Source: Caloramator sp. (GTDB lineage: Bacteria; Bacillota; Clostridia; Clostridiales; Caloramatoraceae). From it: a stretch of DNA of 64,000 nt. The position numbers were made by a program, and so were the translations under genes. The DNA lies in the NCBI GenBank assembly GCA_026418935.1, contig JAOAAJ010000073.1:1-64000 (forward strand). Reading direction: 5' to 3'. How positions within the stretch are numbered: position 1 is the first letter of the stretch; the number at the start of each line of letters is the position of its first letter. Under the pieces are notes generated by a model. It had not been told where the DNA came from. It made no database searches and saw nothing but the letters and a program-made list of their open reading frames with translations. Shown one piece after another: positions 23,729 through 33,103 of this stretch.

Positions 23729-26044
23729 TTATCTCGTAGGTGGTGGCGTTGTATTATTGTTTCCTTGATTATTTCCTTGATTATTTCCATTATTTTGGTT
23801 ATTACCTTGATTATCTGTAGGATTTTGTCCTGTATTTTCTTCGTTAGTAGTATCACTATTAGTACTTTCTTCGTTTGTTACATCACCATTTTGGTTGTTT
23901 TGTTCATCATTAGGAACAGGATTAACTGGTAATGAATGTATATCACAATATTCAGTAGGTTCTGTACCGCTTAAATAATATTCTACATATTTATTTGGGC
24001 ATGTTTCTGTAGCAAGTTTTCCACTTTGAGCACAAATAGTAGCTTCAACAACGCCATCTGGTTTGCTAAATTGTTTTATTGGAAGTCCTCTATGTGCTTC
24101 AAGCATTATAGCCTTCCAAATTGGAGTTGCATTTAAACTGGATACTTTAATATAGTTAACTTCTGGTTCTCTTGTTGAACCAACCCAAACAGCACAAGTA
24201 TAATATGGTGTAAATCCTACAAACCAACCATCTAAGTTATCTTGTGTTGTACCAGTCTTTCCACCTGTTGGCATAGCACCAAGATTAGCACTTTTAGCAA
24301 GACCATTTTTAACAACGCTTTGAAGTAGTTGATTCATTATAAAAGCTGTATCTTGAGAAATAGCTCTTCTTTGTGTTGTACTTTTTTCTAAAACAATATT
24401 TCCATTTCTGTCTTCAACCTTTGTATATAAAATTGGAGAAGATATAATACCATTATTTGCAAAGGCAGTATAGGCAGCTGCCATTTCAATAGGTCTTGCT
24501 CCAAAGGTTAGCTGACCTAATGCAAGAGTAGCATAATCTTTATCTGATTTAATAAGTGTTGTTAATCCAAATTTTTTAGTGGCGTAATTAAAGCTTGCAT
24601 CTAATCCAAGTCTGTATAATATTTTGGTAGCAATAGTATTTTTTGATTGTTCAAGTGCATATCTTACGGTCACAGGTCCAACACATTTTTTATCATAGTT
24701 ATAAGGAAACCAATTTTTACCTAATTTATTGTAAATTTCAATAGCTTCTTCGTCATCTCTTGAGTCATTTATGATTGTTGAAGGTGTTATTACTTTATTT
24801 TCAATAGCTGGCGTATAAACTGTTAATGGTTTTATAGAAGAACCTGGAGGCATTTTTGCATTTTCACCAGCTGCATAGTTAAAGGAACCAGCACTAAGCC
24901 CGCGACCTCCTATTATAGCCCTAACTTCTCCATTTAAATCCATTACAACAGCAGCAGCTTGAGGATTAGGCTTTGGATTTTCATTTTCTTTAAGTTTTTC
25001 TTTATTTATCTTTATAGGTATGCTTTTATAAAATTTATCATTATCTATAATCTCTTGTGCTTTTTCTTGTAGTCTTGTATCTATTGTAAGATAAATTTTA
25101 TATCCACCATCTTTTAATTTTTGCTTTGCATCTTTTTCATCTATATCATATTTTTTAGCAAAATCTTCAGCTATTTCATCTAATGCTGCCTCTATAAACC
25201 AATGGTATTTTGAATAGTTACCAGTTAGTTTTGTTTTCTCTTTATTTAAGCTTGCAACAATATCTTCATTTAATGCCTTTTGATATTCTTCTTCAGATAT
25301 ATACCCATTTTCAAACATTTTTTTTAGTACAATTCTTTGACGGCTCAAATAGTTATCTGGGTTTTCCTTATTTTTTTTACTATAGGGATTATAGATACCT
25401 GGATTTTGTGTTATTGCTGCAATAAAAGCAGCTTCTGCAATAGTAACCTCTTCAACATCCTTATCAAAATAATATCTTGATGCTTCTTGCACTCCATATA
25501 TATTAGGCCCAAGATAAATTGTATTTAAGTATGCTTCTAATATTTGGTCTTTGCTTAGCTTTCTTTCAATTTGAATTGCAAGATACATTTCTTGTATTTT
25601 TCTTACATAGCTCTTTTTTTGAGTAAGTGCATAGTTTCTTACAAGCTGTTGAGTTATAGTTGAACCACCTTGTGATTTTGAGCCAGATTTTATATTAGCT
25701 AAAACTGCACCAAAAACTCTTTTAATATCTACGCCGTGGTGTTTGTAAAAACGTTCATCTTCTATAGAAACATAAGCATATTGCATATGTTTTGGTATTT
25801 GTTTGATTGAGACAATTTTTCTATTTTCACCACTGTGCCAGTTTGCAATTGGATTTCCATCCTTGTCATAGAATTCAATAGATTGTTTTAAATTATCGAG
25901 TATATTTACATCTATCTCTGGGACTTCACTAACTATTTTTATTACAGCACCAATTGCAGCTGCACTTAACATAAGGGCTACAATGACGAAAATCAAAAAT
26001 ATATTTCTTATTATATTCCCTTTTTTGCGTTTCTTTTTAGCCAT
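23729..26044 (-). CDS. Class A penicillin-binding protein (PBP1)
   Basis: A 771-residue bifunctional peptidoglycan synthase. After a basic cytoplasmic tail comes one membrane anchor (NIFLIFVIVALMLSAAAIGAVI). The GT51 glycosyltransferase domain shows IEDERFYKHHGVD and GGSTITQQLVRN. The transpeptidase domain has MPPGSSIKPLT (SxxK), EQSKNTIA (SxN) and PTGGKTGTTQ (KTG). The last ~65 residues are a low-complexity Asn/Gln/Thr tail with NNQGNNQGN repeats ending in TPPPTR, probably outside the cell. It follows AGGAGG on the minus strand and is monocistronic. Confidence 0.95.
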   Translation of the reverse strand: MAKKKRKKGNIIRNIFLIFVIVALMLSAAAIGAVIKIVSEVPEIDVNILDNLKQSIEFYDKDGNPIANWHSGENRKIVSIKQIPKHMQYAYVSIEDERFYKHHGVDIKRVFGAVLANIKSGSKSQGGSTITQQLVRNYALTQKKSYVRKIQEMYLAIQIERKLSKDQILEAYLNTIYLGPNIYGVQEASRYYFDKDVEEVTIAEAAFIAAITQNPGIYNPYSKKNKENPDNYLSRQRIVLKKMFENGYISEEEYQKALNEDIVASLNKEKTKLTGNYSKYHWFIEAALDEIAEDFAKKYDIDEKDAKQKLKDGGYKIYLTIDTRLQEKAQEIIDNDKFYKSIPIKINKEKLKENENPKPNPQAAAVVMDLNGEVRAIIGGRGLSAGSFNYAAGENAKMPPGSSIKPLTVYTPAIENKVITPSTIINDSRDDEEAIEIYNKLGKNWFPYNYDKKCVGPVTVRYALEQSKNTIATKILYRLGLDASFNYATKKFGLTTLIKSDKDYATLALGQLTFGARPIEMAAAYTAFANNGIISSPILYTKVEDRNGNIVLEKSTTQRRAISQDTAFIMNQLLQSVVKNGLAKSANLGAMPTGGKTGTTQDNLDGWFVGFTPYYTCAVWVGSTREPEVNYIKVSSLNATPIWKAIMLEAHRGLPIKQFSKPDGVVEATICAQSGKLATETCPNKYVEYYLSGTEPTEYCDIHSLPVNPVPNDEQNNQNGDVTNEESTNSDTTNEENTGQNPTDNQGNNQNNGNNQGNNQGNNNTTPPPTR

Positions 26045-26287
26045 AGTAAACCTCCTTTAGAGTCAACTTACTTACATTATAACATTATACTATATTTAAT
26101 TCTACAATATAAACATATTGATAGATTTTAAGATGTAAAAGAATTATTAATAATGTTTTAATTGCCTTTATTTAAGACTTAAATAGCATTATAATCTAAT
26201 AGGTGTCAAGAATAATAACTATGTTATTTGTTAAAGCTAATTTTAGAGTGAGAAGGAATTAAAGCAAATTTTATTGGAGGAGTAGAC

Positions 26288-27709
26288 ATGAAGGAATTTA
26301 TTTTTAATGCAACGTTTGTATTTCAAATAATAGTTTTTATAATATCATCCTATTATATGATTATTTCCTTTTATGGATTAAAATTAAAAAAGGAAGATGA
26401 CAATGAGGTAGAACCACAAAAATCCTTTGCATTGATTGTTGCAGCCCATAATGAAGAGATGGTTATTGCACAAATAGTAGAAAGCTTAAAAAATCTTGAT
26501 TATCCTAAGGAACTATATGATATATTTGTTATTGCTGATAATTGCACAGATAATACAGCAAAAATAGCCAGAGAACATGGGGCTCAGGTGTTTGAGAGAT
26601 TTGATTCTACTAAACGTGGTAAGGGATATGCACTTGAGTGGATGTTTAACAATATATTTGAAATGGATAAAAAATACGATGCAGTAGTTGTTTTTGATGC
26701 AGATAATTTAGCTTCAAGAAATTTCTTAAAGGAAATGAATAAAAAGTTGGTTGCAGGTTATAAGGTTGTTCAAGGATATATTGACAGCAAAAATCCAAAT
26801 GACTCTTGGATTACACATTCATATTCAATAGCCTTCTGGAGTGCAAACAGGCTTTTCCAAGCTGCAAGATGGAAATTAGGTCTTTCTAATCAAATTGGTG
26901 GAACAGGTTTCTGTGTTGACACAGAACTTCTTAAGAGATTTGGTTGGGGAGCAACTTGTTTGACAGAGGACTTGGAGTTTACATGTAAATTGGTTTTAAA
27001 TGGATATAAAGTTGGTTGGGCACATACTGCTGTTATTTATGATGAAAAGCCACTTACTTTGAAGCAATCATGGAATCAGAGAAAAAGATGGATGCAGGGA
27101 TTTGCAGATGTAGCAACAAGATATTTTACTAAACTTATGAAAAAGGCAATTAAAGATAGGGATTTTGTAGCCTTTGACTGTGCACTATATACTGTTCAAC
27201 CTTTTATAATTCTTTTATTAGGTATGTCATTAATATTAACTTACCTACAAACACATTCAGAAAATGGTTTAAATATATTTATAATACAGTATTTATTTAC
27301 ACCAATTGTATGGAAGCTATTTAGTGTATTTCAGTTTATGTTTACTCCAATTGTAATGGCTTTAGAGAGAAAACTATCAAAAAAGATGTTAGCATTTTTA
27401 GGGCTTTATTCATTAAATGTATTCTTAATGGATAGGGTAATTACAAGAGGAGATAACATGGTAAAAATTACATTATTAAATTTAGCATATATAGGAATAG
27501 TTTCAGCTGCAATATTAAGTGTTGAAGGAATAAAAGGATTTAAGGTATATATATGGTACTTATTATATGGTATCTACACAATAACATGGATACCTATAAC
27601 AGTACAAGGAATTATAGATAAAAACAAAAAAGAATGGAGCCATACTAAACATACAAGACAAATTAGTATTAGTGAAATTGAAGGAATTGATGGTTCAACA
27701 GCCGCATAA
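26288..27709 (+). CDS. Family 2 membrane glycosyltransferase
   Basis: A 473-residue processive-type GT2 enzyme. It has an N-terminal membrane segment, a cytosolic catalytic domain (ALIVAAHNEEMVIAQIVESL, nucleotide-binding VIADNCTDNT, metal-binding VVFDADNLA, acceptor-site CLTEDLEFTCKL and the QxxRW motif WNQRKRWMQGF) and about four C-terminal membrane segments. This is the architecture of BcsA/IcaA/HasA-like polymer synthases. No accessory polysaccharide genes are near, so the product cannot be named. GGAGGAG precedes the start. Confidence 0.88.
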   Translation: MKEFIFNATFVFQIIVFIISSYYMIISFYGLKLKKEDDNEVEPQKSFALIVAAHNEEMVIAQIVESLKNLDYPKELYDIFVIADNCTDNTAKIAREHGAQVFERFDSTKRGKGYALEWMFNNIFEMDKKYDAVVVFDADNLASRNFLKEMNKKLVAGYKVVQGYIDSKNPNDSWITHSYSIAFWSANRLFQAARWKLGLSNQIGGTGFCVDTELLKRFGWGATCLTEDLEFTCKLVLNGYKVGWAHTAVIYDEKPLTLKQSWNQRKRWMQGFADVATRYFTKLMKKAIKDRDFVAFDCALYTVQPFIILLLGMSLILTYLQTHSENGLNIFIIQYLFTPIVWKLFSVFQFMFTPIVMALERKLSKKMLAFLGLYSLNVFLMDRVITRGDNMVKITLLNLAYIGIVSAAILSVEGIKGFKVYIWYLLYGIYTITWIPITVQGIIDKNKKEWSHTKHTRQISISEIEGIDGSTAA

Positions 27710-27737
27710 GAAGTTGCAATAGCAACTTCTTTTTTTT
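27709..27737 (+). terminator. Intrinsic terminator after the glycosyltransferase
   Basis: A 9-bp stem (AGAAGTTGC 27709-27717 with 27722-27730) and an eight-T run, overlapping the stop codon. Confidence 0.9.
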
Positions 27738-27783
27738 ATAAAAAGAACATAAATTTTAATAGGAATAAATTTAGGAGGAAATA

Positions 27784-28419
27784 ATGAAATTTTTTAAAAA
27801 GGTTTTTATAGTATTTATTATTATATTTATTATGTTTATAATAAATATCTATCTTTTAGATAGAGCTCTCAAACCAATAATTTTAGCTTACTGTGACGCA
27901 GAGGCAAGGGGTATTGCATTAGAAACTATAAATGAGACTATACGAACAGAGTTTAAAAATAAAATATCCTATGATGATATCATAACAGTTAAAACGGATA
28001 AAGATGGAAACATTGTTATGATACAGGCAAACTCAGTTGAACTTAATAGAATAGGTTCAGAAATTTCGCTTTCTGTGCAGGATAGAATAAGAAGTATAGA
28101 AGGAAGAAAAGGTTCAATACCAATTGGAGTTGTACTTAAAAATGATATACTTGCAAATTATGGTCCTAAAATCCCATTTAAAATGAAACCAGTAGGTTCT
28201 GTTAATACAAACTATAGGTCAGAATTCCAAGCAGCAGGCATAAACCAAACACGCCATATTATATATCTTGATATAAAGGCAAGCGTTCAAGTGATAGTTC
28301 CTTTTGCCAGAAATAACGTTTCAGTTACAACCAGCGTTCCAATATCCGAAAGCATTATAGTAGGAAAAGTCCCAGAAACCTATGCAAACTTAGATTTTAT
28401 GAAGGATATAACAAAATAA
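27784..28419 (+). CDS. yunB: Sporulation protein YunB
   Basis: A 211-residue YunB-family protein. It has one N-terminal membrane segment (VFIVFIIIFIMFIINIYLLDRAL) and then a soluble domain with family segments IPIGVVLKNDILANYGPKIPFKMKPVG and GINQTRHIIYLDI. In Bacillus yunB is a mother-cell gene required for efficient spore formation, of unknown biochemistry. AGGAGG precedes the start and a two-way hairpin follows. Confidence 0.9.
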   Translation: MKFFKKVFIVFIIIFIMFIINIYLLDRALKPIILAYCDAEARGIALETINETIRTEFKNKISYDDIITVKTDKDGNIVMIQANSVELNRIGSEISLSVQDRIRSIEGRKGSIPIGVVLKNDILANYGPKIPFKMKPVGSVNTNYRSEFQAAGINQTRHIIYLDIKASVQVIVPFARNNVSVTTSVPISESIIVGKVPETYANLDFMKDITK

Positions 28420-28446
28420 GTCTGCAAAATGCAGACTTATTTATTT
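28414..28446. terminator. Two-way terminator between yunB and hpt
   Basis: A 13-bp stem (28414-28426 with 28430-28442) with a 3-A loop that spans the ends of both convergent genes. The plus side continues ATTTT-like; the minus side continues TTTTGTT. Confidence 0.85.
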
Positions 28447-28964
28447 TCCCAATTAAATATATATGGCTTGTTTCTATAATAATCTCCATAGTTTAATCCA
28501 TAACCAACTACAAAAACATCTGCAATTGTAAAGCACTTATAGTCAGGAGTTAGTTCAACCTTTCTTCTTTCTGGTTTATCAAGAAGAACACAGGATTTAA
28601 TGCTTGCAGGATTATATTTTTTTAGATATTCCATAACAAACTTCATTGTTATACCAGTATCTACTATATCATCAACAACAAGAACATCAAAACCTTCAAT
28701 GTTATCTGCTATTTCGTGAACTACCTTTACATTGCCTGATGATTCTTCGCTATGTCCATAGCTTGATGTGGTCATAAATCCTATTTTTACAGGAACAGAT
28801 ATGTGTCTTACTAAGTCAGCTGCAAATATGAAACTTCCTCTTAATAGAGATAGAACATATAGCTTTTTATCTTTATAATCATTTGAAATAATAGCACCAA
28901 GTTCAGCAACCTTTGATTGTATTTCGTCAGCTGTTATCAATATGTTTTCCTTTTTATTTTCCAT
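28437..28964 (-). CDS. hpt: Hypoxanthine(-guanine) phosphoribosyltransferase
   Basis: Purine salvage enzyme converting hypoxanthine or guanine plus PRPP to IMP or GMP. The 175-residue length is normal. The PRPP loop is VLVVDDIVDTGITMKF, preceded by the flexible-loop TTSSYGHSEESSG and followed by the purine-contacting VVGYGLNYGDYYRNKPYI. The start at 28964 lies six bases after GGAGGG on the minus strand; a longer open frame upstream lacks a ribosome site. Usually linked to tilS-ftsH in Firmicutes, but stands alone here. Confidence 0.95.
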   Translation of the reverse strand: MENKKENILITADEIQSKVAELGAIISNDYKDKKLYVLSLLRGSFIFAADLVRHISVPVKIGFMTTSSYGHSEESSGNVKVVHEIADNIEGFDVLVVDDIVDTGITMKFVMEYLKKYNPASIKSCVLLDKPERRKVELTPDYKCFTIADVFVVGYGLNYGDYYRNKPYIFNWENK

Positions 28965-29184
28965 CACTGTCCCTCCATTAAATTTGTATATTAAAGATAA
29001 TATAAAATATTGTTTAAAAAAAGTCAAGAATTCAAGTGTAAAATTTAAAATTAGAGTGTTGATTGTTTTTGCAATATATTTTTCAACAGTTCAAATGAAT
29101 AAAAACATATATCGGTATACCTTGAGAGGATAAGAGGTTGATGATATAATTAATATTTAGTATATACTTAAAGGGGTTGATTGT

Positions 29185-30993
29185 ATGATATATGGTAACA
29201 TAGAAGGAATAAAGAAACAGCATATAAATAGGTTAGAAGAATTGTATGAATTAAATTGTGAAAAAGATATCTTAATTTCAACAAACATTTTAGATATAGT
29301 TTGTGAGATTTCACAAGCAATTAATCGAGAAGTTGCAGTATATATAAACAGAAGAGGTAAGATAGTTAATGTTTTAGTTGGAGATAACTTTACTGCACCA
29401 CTTGAGTTTATGAGTGAAAAAAGGAGTGAAAGAGGATTAAATGGTATACGTTGTATACATACACATTTAGCAGATGACTCAAGATTATCAACACCAGATA
29501 TTACAGCTTTAATTGAAATGAAGTTTGATACAATGGTTGCAGTAGCTGTTGTTGATGGAAGGCCAAAAAGTTTTTCCTTTGGTTATTTAAAGGTAGAAGA
29601 AGGATTATTAAAAAATGAAGCCTATGTTGAGGGACCGTATTGTATTGATGAAATTGATAATATATGTTTTTCAGATATTGTAAATGAAATAGAAAGACAA
29701 ATAGAATATACAGCCCATGAAGTGCATAAGAGTGACAAAGAAAGGGTAATTTTAGTAGGATGTAAATCAGAAGATGGATATTCTGTAGAGGAATCATTAG
29801 AGGAACTACAGGAACTTGCCGAGACTGCAGGGGCTTTAGTTTTACATAAAGTTATACAGAATAAAGCAAAAATTGATCCTGCATATTATATAGGTTCAGG
29901 CAAGGCAAGAGAAATAGCCCTTTTAAGACAAAGTCTAATGGCTGATACAGTTATATTTGATGATGAATTAAATGGTGTTCAGACAAGAAATCTTGAAGAG
30001 GTAATTGGTTGTAAGGTGATAGATAGAACGACATTAATACTTGATATATTTGCACAGCGTGCAAAATCAATGGAGGGGAAGCTACAGGTTGAACTTGCAC
30101 AGCTTAAATATAGATTGCCAAGGCTTATAGGATTAGGACACGTTTTATCACGAACAGGTGGTGGAATTGGAACAAGAGGACCAGGTGAAAAAAAGCTTGA
30201 AATAGATAAAAGACATATAAGAGAAAGAATATATGACCTTGAGAATGAATTAGATAGGGTTAAAAAAATAAGAAGTGTTCAAAGAGAAAGAAGAAAACAA
30301 AATGAAATTCCTGTTGTTGCCTTTGTTGGATATACAAATGTAGGAAAGTCAACGCTGAGAAACAAACTTTGTGAATTTTACGGAAAGGACAAGGAGAAGG
30401 TATTTGAAGCTAATATGCTATTTGCAACACTTGATACAACAACAAGAATTATTACGCTACCAAGTGGCAGAGATGTACTTTTTTCAGATACTGTAGGTTT
30501 TATTAGAAAATTACCTCATGATTTAGTTGAAGCATTTAAATCAACCCTTGAAGAGGTTGTTGAAAGTGATTTAATTGTCCATGTAGTAGATGGTTCAAAT
30601 GAAAATGCAATGGTTCAGATAGAAACAGTTAATAGGGTATTAAAAGAAATTGGAGCACAAAATAAAGAGATGATTTTGGCAATCAATAAAATAGATGCAG
30701 CCAAAGAAGAAAATGTATGTGCGATAAAGGCAAAATATCAAAATTGCGTAGAGATTTCAGCACTTAAGGAGATAAATTTAGATTTATTCTTAAAAGAAGT
30801 AGAGAAAAGAATATTTTCTGCAATTATACAAGAGACTTTACTTGTACCCTATAAGGATGCAAGAATAGTATCAGAACTTCATTCATTAAACTGTGTTAAA
30901 AAAGAAGAATATAAAGAAGATGGTATAGAGATATTGGTTGAGGGAACAGAGGATATTATTAATAGATATAAAAAATATTTACAAATTAATTAG
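29185..30993 (+). CDS. hflX: Ribosome-splitting GTPase HflX
   Basis: A 602-residue HflX-type GTPase that dissociates stalled ribosomes. The HflX glycine-rich domain (GTRGPGEKKLEIDKRHIRERI, residues about 333-353) precedes a G domain with P-loop FVGYTNVGKST, G3 FSDTVGFIRKLPHDLV and G4 AINKIDA. About 190 residues lie ahead of the usual N-terminal domain (which begins near RVILVGCKSED); E. coli HflX lacks them. This extension is common in clostridia and contains IHTHLADDSRLSTPDITAL, a His/Asp-rich segment of unknown role. Confidence 0.94.
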   Translation: MIYGNIEGIKKQHINRLEELYELNCEKDILISTNILDIVCEISQAINREVAVYINRRGKIVNVLVGDNFTAPLEFMSEKRSERGLNGIRCIHTHLADDSRLSTPDITALIEMKFDTMVAVAVVDGRPKSFSFGYLKVEEGLLKNEAYVEGPYCIDEIDNICFSDIVNEIERQIEYTAHEVHKSDKERVILVGCKSEDGYSVEESLEELQELAETAGALVLHKVIQNKAKIDPAYYIGSGKAREIALLRQSLMADTVIFDDELNGVQTRNLEEVIGCKVIDRTTLILDIFAQRAKSMEGKLQVELAQLKYRLPRLIGLGHVLSRTGGGIGTRGPGEKKLEIDKRHIRERIYDLENELDRVKKIRSVQRERRKQNEIPVVAFVGYTNVGKSTLRNKLCEFYGKDKEKVFEANMLFATLDTTTRIITLPSGRDVLFSDTVGFIRKLPHDLVEAFKSTLEEVVESDLIVHVVDGSNENAMVQIETVNRVLKEIGAQNKEMILAINKIDAAKEENVCAIKAKYQNCVEISALKEINLDLFLKEVEKRIFSAIIQETLLVPYKDARIVSELHSLNCVKKEEYKEDGIEILVEGTEDIINRYKKYLQIN

Positions 30994-31000
30994 ATGTATA

Positions 31001-31029
31001 TTGAAAAATTTATAAATATTTTGTATAAT
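31001..31029 (+). promoter_or_regulatory. tRNA-Gln promoter
   Basis: TTGAAA (31001-31006), 17 bp, TATAAT (31024-31029), 17 bases before the mature tRNA 5' end. Confidence 0.85.
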
Positions 31030-31046
31030 AAAAAATGTAAATTTAA

Positions 31047-31122
31047 TGCCGAGTCGCCAAAGTGGTAAGGCACCTGACTCTGGATCAGGCATGTGTGGGT
31101 TCGAGTCCTACCTCGGCAGCCA
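31047..31122 (+). tRNA. tRNA-Gln (anticodon CUG)
   Basis: The cloverleaf folds completely: acceptor TGCCGAG/CTCGGCA, anticodon stem CCTGA/TCAGG with loop CTCTGGA (anticodon CTG, reads CAG), and T-loop GGGTTCGAGTCC. The 3' CCA is encoded. It is a single tRNA with its own promoter and terminator. The U1-A72 pair is usual for tRNA-Gln. Confidence 0.97.
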
Positions 31123-31133
31123 TAATGATGTAT

Positions 31134-31176
31134 AGGTAGAGATTGTTAATTTTTAGTAAATCTCTACCTTTTTTAT
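31134..31176 (+). terminator. tRNA-Gln terminator
   Basis: Stem AGGTAGAGATT with its complement AAATCTCTACCT (31134-31169) and a T-run to 31176, twelve bases after the tRNA. Confidence 0.85.
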
Positions 31177-31227
31177 TTTTAGTATGGTAAAATTTAATTA
31201 GTTAATTATTAAAAAAACAGTAATAAT

Positions 31228-32241
31228 TTAAAATTTGGACTTTATTAAACGAATGAAATAAAAATAAATTATAAGATGTATAGTAAGTAGTATATTAGTA
31301 ATAAAAAGAGATAAACTTAAATTATATTCAAAGGGTAGTGTAGGGTTTATAATGTGTGCTTTTCTTAATAGAGATAAATTTTCATTGTTTAAAAGAGAAT
31401 CGCCTGTCATATATAAAGTTTTAGAAATCCCTAATAAATCACATAGCGTAGGTGCAATATCTATTTGTTTAATGCTTTTAGGTAGCTTTAAATAGGTACG
31501 CTTACTAATAAAAATAAAAGGAGTTAAGAATGTATTTTCTTCAAAATTAGTATGTCCTCCAAAGTTTTGATGCCCATGATCAGAAGTTATTATTATATCA
31601 TAGTTGTATTTGTTTACTTCTTTATAGAGTTTGTATATTTCATAATCAATTTTATTAGCAGTATTTTTATACTGAATAGAATTTCCACCAAAGGAATGTC
31701 CAGCATTATCTACTGACATAGGATGAACTATTAAAAAATTTGGGTTAAAACTATTAACTACTGAAATTGCATCATTAAAGGTTGTTCCATCTCTAATAAA
31801 ATAAGTTTTTTTATAGTAAAAGCTAAAGGGGAAAAGTTCATCTATCCAAAAATAACCACATAGTGCTGTTTTTAATTTTTGACTTATGGCCAAATCTGAT
31901 GCAGAAAGTATTGGAGATGGAATGTGTTGGTTATTAGATGAAATACCACTTATATGAGTTGGTGCTCCAGTTAAAATTCTCATATAGCCTGCTCTTGATA
32001 AAGTTGGTTTATCTGCAATTGAAATAGTAAATTGTGCATTATTATTTTCAATTAAATTGTGAATAAAGGGCATATTATTTAATGCATCAACTCTAAGACC
32101 ATCTACAATAATTAAACATACCTTTTTATTAGATGGTTTAGATTTTGTAGTTATATCATAAAAGGTATATTTAAATAAAGATATTGTAGAATTTAAAATT
32201 AATATATATAATATTAAAGTTAATTTTATATAATTAGACAT
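31228..32241 (-). CDS. Membrane-anchored alkaline-phosphatase-superfamily phosphodiesterase
   Basis: A 337-residue protein with an N-terminal membrane segment, an extracytoplasmic alkaline-phosphatase-fold domain and a C-terminal membrane segment. Metal-site elements are LIIVDGLRVDAL near residue 45, a candidate nucleophile Thr/Ser in DKPTLSRAGYMRILTG, HPMSVDNAGHSFGG, and TSDHGHQNFGGH. The layout resembles the type I phosphodiesterase/PIG-N-like group that moves or cleaves phosphoethanolamine or similar groups. The substrate is unknown. GGAGATGA precedes the start on the minus strand. It stands alone. Confidence 0.8.
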   Translation of the reverse strand: MSNYIKLTLILYILILNSTISLFKYTFYDITTKSKPSNKKVCLIIVDGLRVDALNNMPFIHNLIENNNAQFTISIADKPTLSRAGYMRILTGAPTHISGISSNNQHIPSPILSASDLAISQKLKTALCGYFWIDELFPFSFYYKKTYFIRDGTTFNDAISVVNSFNPNFLIVHPMSVDNAGHSFGGNSIQYKNTANKIDYEIYKLYKEVNKYNYDIIITSDHGHQNFGGHTNFEENTFLTPFIFISKRTYLKLPKSIKQIDIAPTLCDLLGISKTLYMTGDSLLNNENLSLLRKAHIINPTLPFEYNLSLSLFITNILLTIHLIIYFYFIRLIKSKF

Positions 32242-32349
32242 AAAATCATCTCCTGTTTGTTTAATATTAATTTTTGTAAAAGTAACTATTTTATTTTATA
32301 GATTTATAGGTTTATTTGCTTAAGATATTAAGAAAAGGGAGGTATTATA

Positions 32350-33018
32350 ATGAATGGTAAATTTATACCTGAAATTAAAGGGGCTTTGAGAAGTCACTTG
32401 ATAGAAGTTCCTCCAGTAATTAGAGAAGCAAGTGGTATAGTGATTTTTGGTAAAAGAATAAAATCATTGGTTTTTACAACCGATGTTGCAATAATTAGAA
32501 ATACAAATGCAGATGCTGTTATCGCTGTTTATCCATTTACTCCACAACCTGTAATTACCCACGCAATAATGCAATCGGCTGATGTACCTGTATTTTGTGG
32601 TGTAGGTGGAGGTATAACAACAGGTAAAAGAGTTGTTAATTTAGCCCTTGATGCTGAGTTTCAAGGTGCAATAGGAGTCGTTGTTAATGCACCAACTTCA
32701 AATGAAACTATAAGGCAAATGAGGGAAACAATCGATATACCAATTGTTGTAACTGTAGTTTCAGAAAGGGAAAATTTTAGGGAGAGACTTGAAGCAGGAG
32801 CAACTATATTTAATGTTTCAGGTGCTAAGAATACTGCAAAGATTGTAAGAAAAATAAGAGAGGAATTTCCAACTGTGCCCATAATTGCAACAGGTGGGCC
32901 CACAGAGGAGACAATAAGAGAGACAATACTTGCAGGTGCAAATGCTATTTCATATACTCCACCAACAACAGCTGAAATTTTTGGAAGGATAATGGATAGA
33001 TATAGAGAAACTTTTTAA
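32350..33018 (+). CDS. TIM-barrel protein of unknown function (annotated 'hydrolase' in clostridia)
   Basis: A 222-residue beta/alpha-barrel protein, strongly conserved in clostridia under the loose name 'hydrolase'. The C-terminal phosphate-binding pattern (IIATGGPTEETIRETILAGANAISYTPP) recalls HisF/ThiG/PdxS-type barrels, and GVGGGITTGKRVVNLALDAEF lies near residue 85. No catalytic set can be read confidently. Its reaction is unknown. AAGGGAGG precedes the start; it is monocistronic. Confidence 0.82.
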   Translation: MNGKFIPEIKGALRSHLIEVPPVIREASGIVIFGKRIKSLVFTTDVAIIRNTNADAVIAVYPFTPQPVITHAIMQSADVPVFCGVGGGITTGKRVVNLALDAEFQGAIGVVVNAPTSNETIRQMRETIDIPIVVTVVSERENFRERLEAGATIFNVSGAKNTAKIVRKIREEFPTVPIIATGGPTEETIRETILAGANAISYTPPTTAEIFGRIMDRYRETF

Positions 33019-33046
33019 AGAACACCAACTGGTGTTCTTTTATTTT
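33017..33046 (+). terminator. Intrinsic terminator
   Basis: A 10-bp stem (AAAGAACACC 33017-33026 with 33031-33040) with loop AACT and a T-rich tail, directly at the stop codon of the barrel protein. Confidence 0.88.
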
Positions 33047-33103
33047 AGTTGTATAAAAAATAAAATAATGAATATATTTAATTAAAGGAAAGGAGGAGTA
33101 AAA

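Noticed and set aside
23755-23815. Tandem repeat as a possible CRISPR or VNTR element
   Set aside because: The units are short, imperfect and in frame with the Asn/Gln-rich tail of PBP1; no spacers or cas genes.
31047-31122. tRNA-Gln as an integration site
   Set aside because: No integrase and no repeat of the tRNA 3' end was noticed downstream.
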